64,000 bases of DNA from Mactromeris polynyma. Lineage: Eukaryota; Mollusca; Bivalvia; Venerida; Mactridae. A model generated the notes under the pieces. That model worked only from the letters and a program-made list of their open reading frames with translations. It was not told the DNA's origin and did not search any database. Shown here piece by piece: positions 59,377-64,000 of this stretch. The stretch lies in NCBI GenBank assembly GCA_032209605.1, contig JASFXZ010000043.1, positions 2,032,819-2,096,818 of the forward strand. The letters run 5' to 3'. Every line of letters begins with the position of its first letter. Position 1 is the first letter of the stretch. The translations under genes and the position numbers were made by a program.

Positions 59377-59440
59377 CCACATATAGTCCGCGTCGCATAT
59401 AATTCTCGTACGAACTATACGCGGCACGGACTATACGTGG
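59377..59440. repeat. 64-bp imperfect palindrome centred on CGTACG
   Basis: CCACATATAGTCCG at the left mirrors CGGACTATACGTGG at the right. The inner parts GCATATAATTC and GAACTATACGC also mirror each other around TCGTACGA. Outer bases (GTAGT / ACTAC) extend the symmetry with gaps. It could form a cruciform or hairpin or be the remnant of a very small foldback element. Confidence 0.85.
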
Positions 59441-59679
59441 CACTACATAGCCGAAGTAAATGACAATGGTAGATTTAATTGAATTATTTTTACAAAACCA
59501 GTAATGATATTGCTTGTTGCACTTTCTCTGTTAATAAGGACATAACGTCAAAGGTTGAGACCATTGATTACAACAGTTTAGGTGATTATCGAACTTATGC
59601 ATTATTCCATAACTATTTATGCGTGTATCAACCAGACATCACCAGTTAAACATATTTGAAAACAAGAAAAAGGCGCAAT

Positions 59680-59970
59680 TTAAAGGTTTAGATTTGTTGT
59701 GCAACATAAAAAATGCCGAGATGTTACGATTGCTGGTCACTCCAGATCCAAAATGGATTTCGGTAAATTCACCGAAATTTAGCGAATTTCGGTAAGGTAA
59801 CGTACGTGTACCCCTTCTCGAAAGGATAACCAATCCTCGTCAAGGTTACAAACATTGTTCGGTTGAAGAGAAGTTGGTTTAGTGGTAAACGTAAAGTTTG
59901 ATTGGTTTATACAATACAGATGTGCAAATAGCAAATCCATGTTAGTACGACTGCGCCGAAAGAATACATA
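59680..59970 (-). repeat. dispersed repeat E, copy 2
   Basis: Reverse complement of 49088-49370. The minus strand carries an open frame reading SLQPNNVCNLDEDWLSFREG, with conservative differences from the other copy. No complete ORF is present, and palindromic CCGAAATT words lie inside. The class is unknown. Confidence 0.75.
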
Positions 59971-60816
59971 CAACGGTCAAATATTTACGAATAAAGTGTA
60001 CGTACTTCATAATTAAATGTCCGACTTACATCAAATCATTACTTTTTCTGATATATCTATATATCGTAAATGCAGAAATGTAGTCTTTAACTTAATTGAC
60101 CAAAGTTTCCTGTATATATACTAGTAAGTAGAATTATGAATTTTGAAATACTACGTAAACTTCAATTTCGTGTTCTCGTATCAAGACTCATTTTACAAGA
60201 TTACGTATAATTACAAGCGCTAAATCCGTCTGTTGATAACCGTTTCTAAACCAGCTTACAGTATCGTATTACTCTGCATACGTGCATATAATCACAGACA
60301 GACACAATCTCACTAAATCTTGATTAATTAACAGAACCCTACCTTAATCATACCATACATCGTCTAACTTCTTTAATATCATCATCAAAGAGTGCACTGA
60401 TGACTTATGTATATAAACGTGTTGTCAATTTATTTATTTTATTAAGATTGATAATAACATTCAGTGCGAAAGATCTCTTATCATCAAAATTTAATAAGGA
60501 ATCGAGCGCATGTTGTGTTGTATAAATATTTATATATATAACTATTAATTATCAAAAGTCTGAAAGAAGTAATTATACCAGTGGCAAGAGTAGAATAACT
60601 TTGTTGTTCTGAAGAAATTATCAGTAAGCGAAACTCCCATCCAAATTGAAACAATAAATGTTGTTTAAAATTAAAAAAAAACAAGGACACATTTAAGGAC
60701 GCTTGGAGCGAGAATTATTTCCCTGTACTTAATAACACTTCGAATGTTCAGAATACCAAAACGCACTTTATCAAAACAAATATATTCGCATTATCATGAA
60801 CTCTAATTTAATAAAA
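59971..60816. other. non-coding, nothing recognised
   Basis: No supported feature. Probably intronic if the globin gene continues beyond the window. Confidence 0.35.
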
Positions 60817-60893
60817 CAATCGACAACCTTTTATCCGAATACTTGGTATCATCCGAAATAAATATCAGGTCCCGATGTATCTTCTTATACACG
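60817..60893 (-). mobile_element. pogo-like MITE family C, fragment
   Basis: The reverse complement matches the right half of 29739-29913, including CGGGACCTGATATTTATTTC and GGATGATACCAAGTATTCGG. The left half is absent. Confidence 0.65.
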
Positions 60894-62935
60894 TCGAATA
60901 AAAATGGGCTATTAGAAACTATGTATTATTGTTAAACGGCGTGGTTGTTACATTTGTTATTCACATAGGGAACTAATAAATTGTGAACTGACCATTTGTT
61001 TTTTTATTATCTAGAGTAGATAAAATGCATTTACATTTTGCAATTGAATTGACTCGAAATATTATCGAATTAAAAAGTCGCGAACATATCAGCCAGAGTC
61101 TATTTCCTATTTCACAGAATTACGTTTTATGTACTTCACAGTTAGATTTAACAATTCTCATCTTGGCGAGTCTCAAACATTTCCCCTCGCACAACTTCTG
61201 AAATCGCCGATTCGCGAACTTTCTTGACTCGCGCAAATATTCACTTAAAGTGCAAATAAGATATTTCCTAAATATGATGACGTTCGGATATAATTATGAA
61301 CTTCTTCCTTTTCAGACATTGATAATACCTCTATGGCTACTCCTCTGTTGTTTGAGTACATGCCTTTAAGCCTCATGTCCATGATCAACCGTCGTTTGAC
61401 CTTTAAGATTTACAAAAAATATGGGAAAGCTATCATTAATATACAGTACAATCTTCCAAACGCGGTTGAAACACATCGCCAATCAAGTCAATAGCCTAAA
61501 AAGTTGTTCTTATTCATTCTCTGTTTGGTTGCGTAGATTGCTTTTGAGTAAATGCCGCTGTAAATATGACACATTTTTTATAACTGAAATAAGTAGACGT
61601 TCTTTGAAGCACGTTTGTTTTGATGTTGTTATTTCATATACTATTTCTCGTAGAAATGTCAGTAATTGCATATCATATTCTGAGAATATATTCTAACAAT
61701 AACCATCTTAGCATTAGGCCATACTGTTTTATTTTTTATTTTTGTTAAGCGTCAACTTCGGTTCGCGAAAGCTAGCTACCTATTCGAAAACACACACAAA
61801 AAGCCGTTCAGAAAAATAAAAGGTAAAGCCAAATAATAGAGAGTGTATCATTTCAAATGTTTTAATAGGGTAAACATGAATAATATAAACAACTTGTTTA
61901 TTTAAAAAAACATAAGAAGTCTAGTAGAAAAACTGAGTAGTTTTCACTCACTATTTTCAAACATGCAAGTTATCGAAATATTTAACATAATATATATAAA
62001 TACGACACAGCGGTTACTTCCCTTGGCGATTTTTAAACCTTACGAAAATGTTTTTATTGGCTCAAAGAGCTAACAACCTAGGGCGCACACGGACGCTTAA
62101 CAAAACTATAAAACAGCATGGCCTTATCAGATACAAACATCTCCGATGTACGCTCTTATATCCACATGGATACCATGTCAAAGATTCCTATGAAATGTCA
62201 CACGAATATATTCACTCCATCATATCAGCTCACATCTAATGTCTGGCTATGCATTTTCGAATAAACATCTGAACTAACAACTAAGAGCTGTGAATTCGCG
62301 AACGAAAATCTGAACTTACAAGTAACAACCAATAGCTAACTTCATAGACCTACACCGGAATCTATGTTTGAAATTCGATTCATGAAACTCCAAATGTACA
62401 TTGTAAATGTCATAGTAATGCGTTTATAAATGTGATGAAGTTGTACAAACCATTATGAACCTATTTTTATCGTGTTTTTCAGAAATATTTATACTGATGG
62501 GTGTGTCGAGTATACACAACGCATCGCATACACAAATATATACTTATCAAAACTTTTAACGTAACATACTCATATTTTTGTGTTGTAGTTGAACAACTTC
62601 CTCGCCCCATCGGCAAATAAATAATTTTACTTTAGCACAAAGAGTCTGCAGCCATTACACATGTTAATTTCTGCTTATTAAACAATGAGAATATTCATGA
62701 CTTAGGCTGTCAACAATTACCTATTCTATTCAAAATCATAGAAAATAAGACAAAAAATTAAAAAAATTGTTACGAATACATTTTAAAAATTAGCCTCATA
62801 CGAAATTGTTTTGTCATACTGTCATAAGAAGTTTTTTTGTAGATAAACCTTTCTTTTTGCTGCAGATTATTTTGCATTCTATGTAATGGGAATGTCACGG
62901 ATATTGCGTTCACAAAAAACATCCCTACTCATATA
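60894..62935. other. non-coding, no globin exon found
   Basis: Frames at 61421-61696 and 62048-62239 have no recognised motif. Acceptor-like sites at about 62482 and 62865 were read in the required phase and do not give globin sequence. Confidence 0.4.
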
Positions 62936-62937
62936 TA

Positions 62938-63115
62938 CAGTCAACCTTCAATAATAAGACCAGCATTAGGACCCTTGAAAACTGGTCTTAATGTTGAGGT
63001 GGTCTTAATATTGAGGTTGAATAAAGAGCAAAACAGTGAAAATGGACCCGAAAATTGTGTTCTTAATTTGAGGTGGTCTTATAATCAAGGTGGGCTTTAA
63101 GTGTGGATTTACTGT
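62938..63115 (+). mobile_element. pogo-like MITE family A, copy 6
   Basis: Begins CAGTCAACCTTCAATAATAAG after TA and ends GTGTGGATTTACTG before TA, a clean TA duplication. The internal GGTCTTAATATTGAGGTTGA and TGTGTTCTTAATTTGAGG are well preserved. It is one of the most complete copies. Confidence 0.85.
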
Positions 63116-64000
63116 ACCATTAAATATTATTAAACAAAACTCGATGGTTAAGCTGTCACCCGGGAGTACACAAGCAGTACATATACAAAACTACGTAAAT
63201 CTTTATTTGTAAAATATCAAGAACGAAAATTAAAACAGTACCACAATCAATATGAAAAAAGTAATATGGTCATACTCTGTTAATTTATGAATTCTCAAAT
63301 ATTATAGCAAAAACATGTCAACTATCTCAGGAAAAGCCTGTGACAGTACACAAAACGGACAGGAAAGTACCCGTGGAGTAGCTACAGTACAACAGTAATA
63401 CAGCTACAGGTAATACTGCTACTTCTGACAACTTCATTGAGTTCCGTGTCGTTGTTTGGTATCAAAATGGCCACTGTGTGGATTTTAGGAATATTTCGCA
63501 TTTGCTAGTATTCAAACATGAATTGAAAAATATGGAGGTGTTAATAATATATAAATAAAGTTTATTGGTTTAAAATGCCGTATAAAACAAATTGTTCATT
63601 AATTTCCTCCAAAGTTCAGCATGACCGTCGCACTGCGGGCTGCTCTCTAAATATCTCTGTTTTCCTATTAATTCTATCACCCAATATTACCAACTGAAAT
63701 AAATTCAGATTCCGAAAGTTCACTCCTTAAATAGACACAGATATATAAGAGCACTCTCAATTAATAATCCGCGCGGATGTTTCGGTAAGTATTCATCCTT
63801 CTGAGACGCTGATTGGAAAGCTACTTCAACTAACACTTCATCATATATTGGAAGCATTCCCATCTTTGTTTCGTGTGAAATTTTAAAACATGATTTTATA
63901 CTAGATAACTTCATGCTAATACGTTTAAAGTTAATAAATTGAGCTTAGATAATATTATAGATGATGCATTATTATCAATGTTTAAAAGGTAAAAGTCTTA
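63116..64000. other. non-coding, nothing recognised
   Basis: AT-rich DNA. A 64-residue minus frame (63720-63914) has no recognised motif. Confidence 0.35.

Noticed and set aside
62482..62960. Acceptor-like sites followed by phase-2 frames as globin exon 2
   Set aside because: The site at 62865 begins RLF, but continues without any globin C-E helix pattern. The one near 62482 also reads as non-globin.

Overview
The window looks like AT-rich nuclear DNA from an invertebrate animal, most likely a mollusc and probably a bivalve. The reasons are the lack of dense open frames, GT-AG splice signals, long non-coding stretches, tRNA-derived SINEs whose bodies resemble molluscan SINEs, many short inverted-repeat transposons (MITEs), a Tc1-type transposase relic, a LINE 3' end, two Cys-loop receptor genes and the first exon of an animal globin. 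The organism assignment is inference from recalled family features, because no search was possible.

Only three host gene units can be supported. Two intronless, head-to-tail paralogues (34658-35914 and 37031-38314) encode nicotinic-acetylcholine-receptor-like pentameric channel subunits with signal peptide, extracellular ligand domain, four membrane helices and a short M3-M4 loop. The first has lost the first cysteine of the signature Cys-loop; the second keeps it. At 56040-56194 there is the first coding exon of a globin-X/neuroglobin-like protein, ending in a GT donor at the conserved B12.2 intron position. Its next exon was not found by eye, so the rest of the window to 64000 may be its first intron.

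Region by region: 1-3600 is a 25-bp array followed by AT-rich sequence that could be a 3' UTR, with a 52-bp repeat and one MITE. 3600-34200 is repeat-rich intergenic DNA. It holds SINEs, three copies of a CRE-rich MITE, a 1.48-kb terminal-inverted-repeat element, a Tc1 relic, a 68-bp satellite, a 222-bp MITE, a PIF/Harbinger-like element, and a pair of ~240-bp inverted arms. 34200-38500 is the receptor pair, with a repeat-derived upstream region and a MITE directly after the second stop codon. 38500-56000 is mostly featureless AT-rich DNA with a 26-bp array, a SINE, a LINE fragment, a nested MITE, and one half of a dispersed repeat whose partner lies near 59.8 kb. 56000-64000 is the globin exon, two more MITE copies, a SINE, a 20-copy 46-bp satellite that appears to have grown from that SINE's 5' end, and a long palindrome.

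The two receptor paralogues are the only genes with an obvious relationship: they could co-assemble or specialise after duplication. Nothing in the window resembles a prokaryotic operon, CRISPR array, phage or virus. The most unusual material is the Cys-loop loss, the SINE-seeded satellite, the CRE-bearing MITE family and the paired inverted arms.
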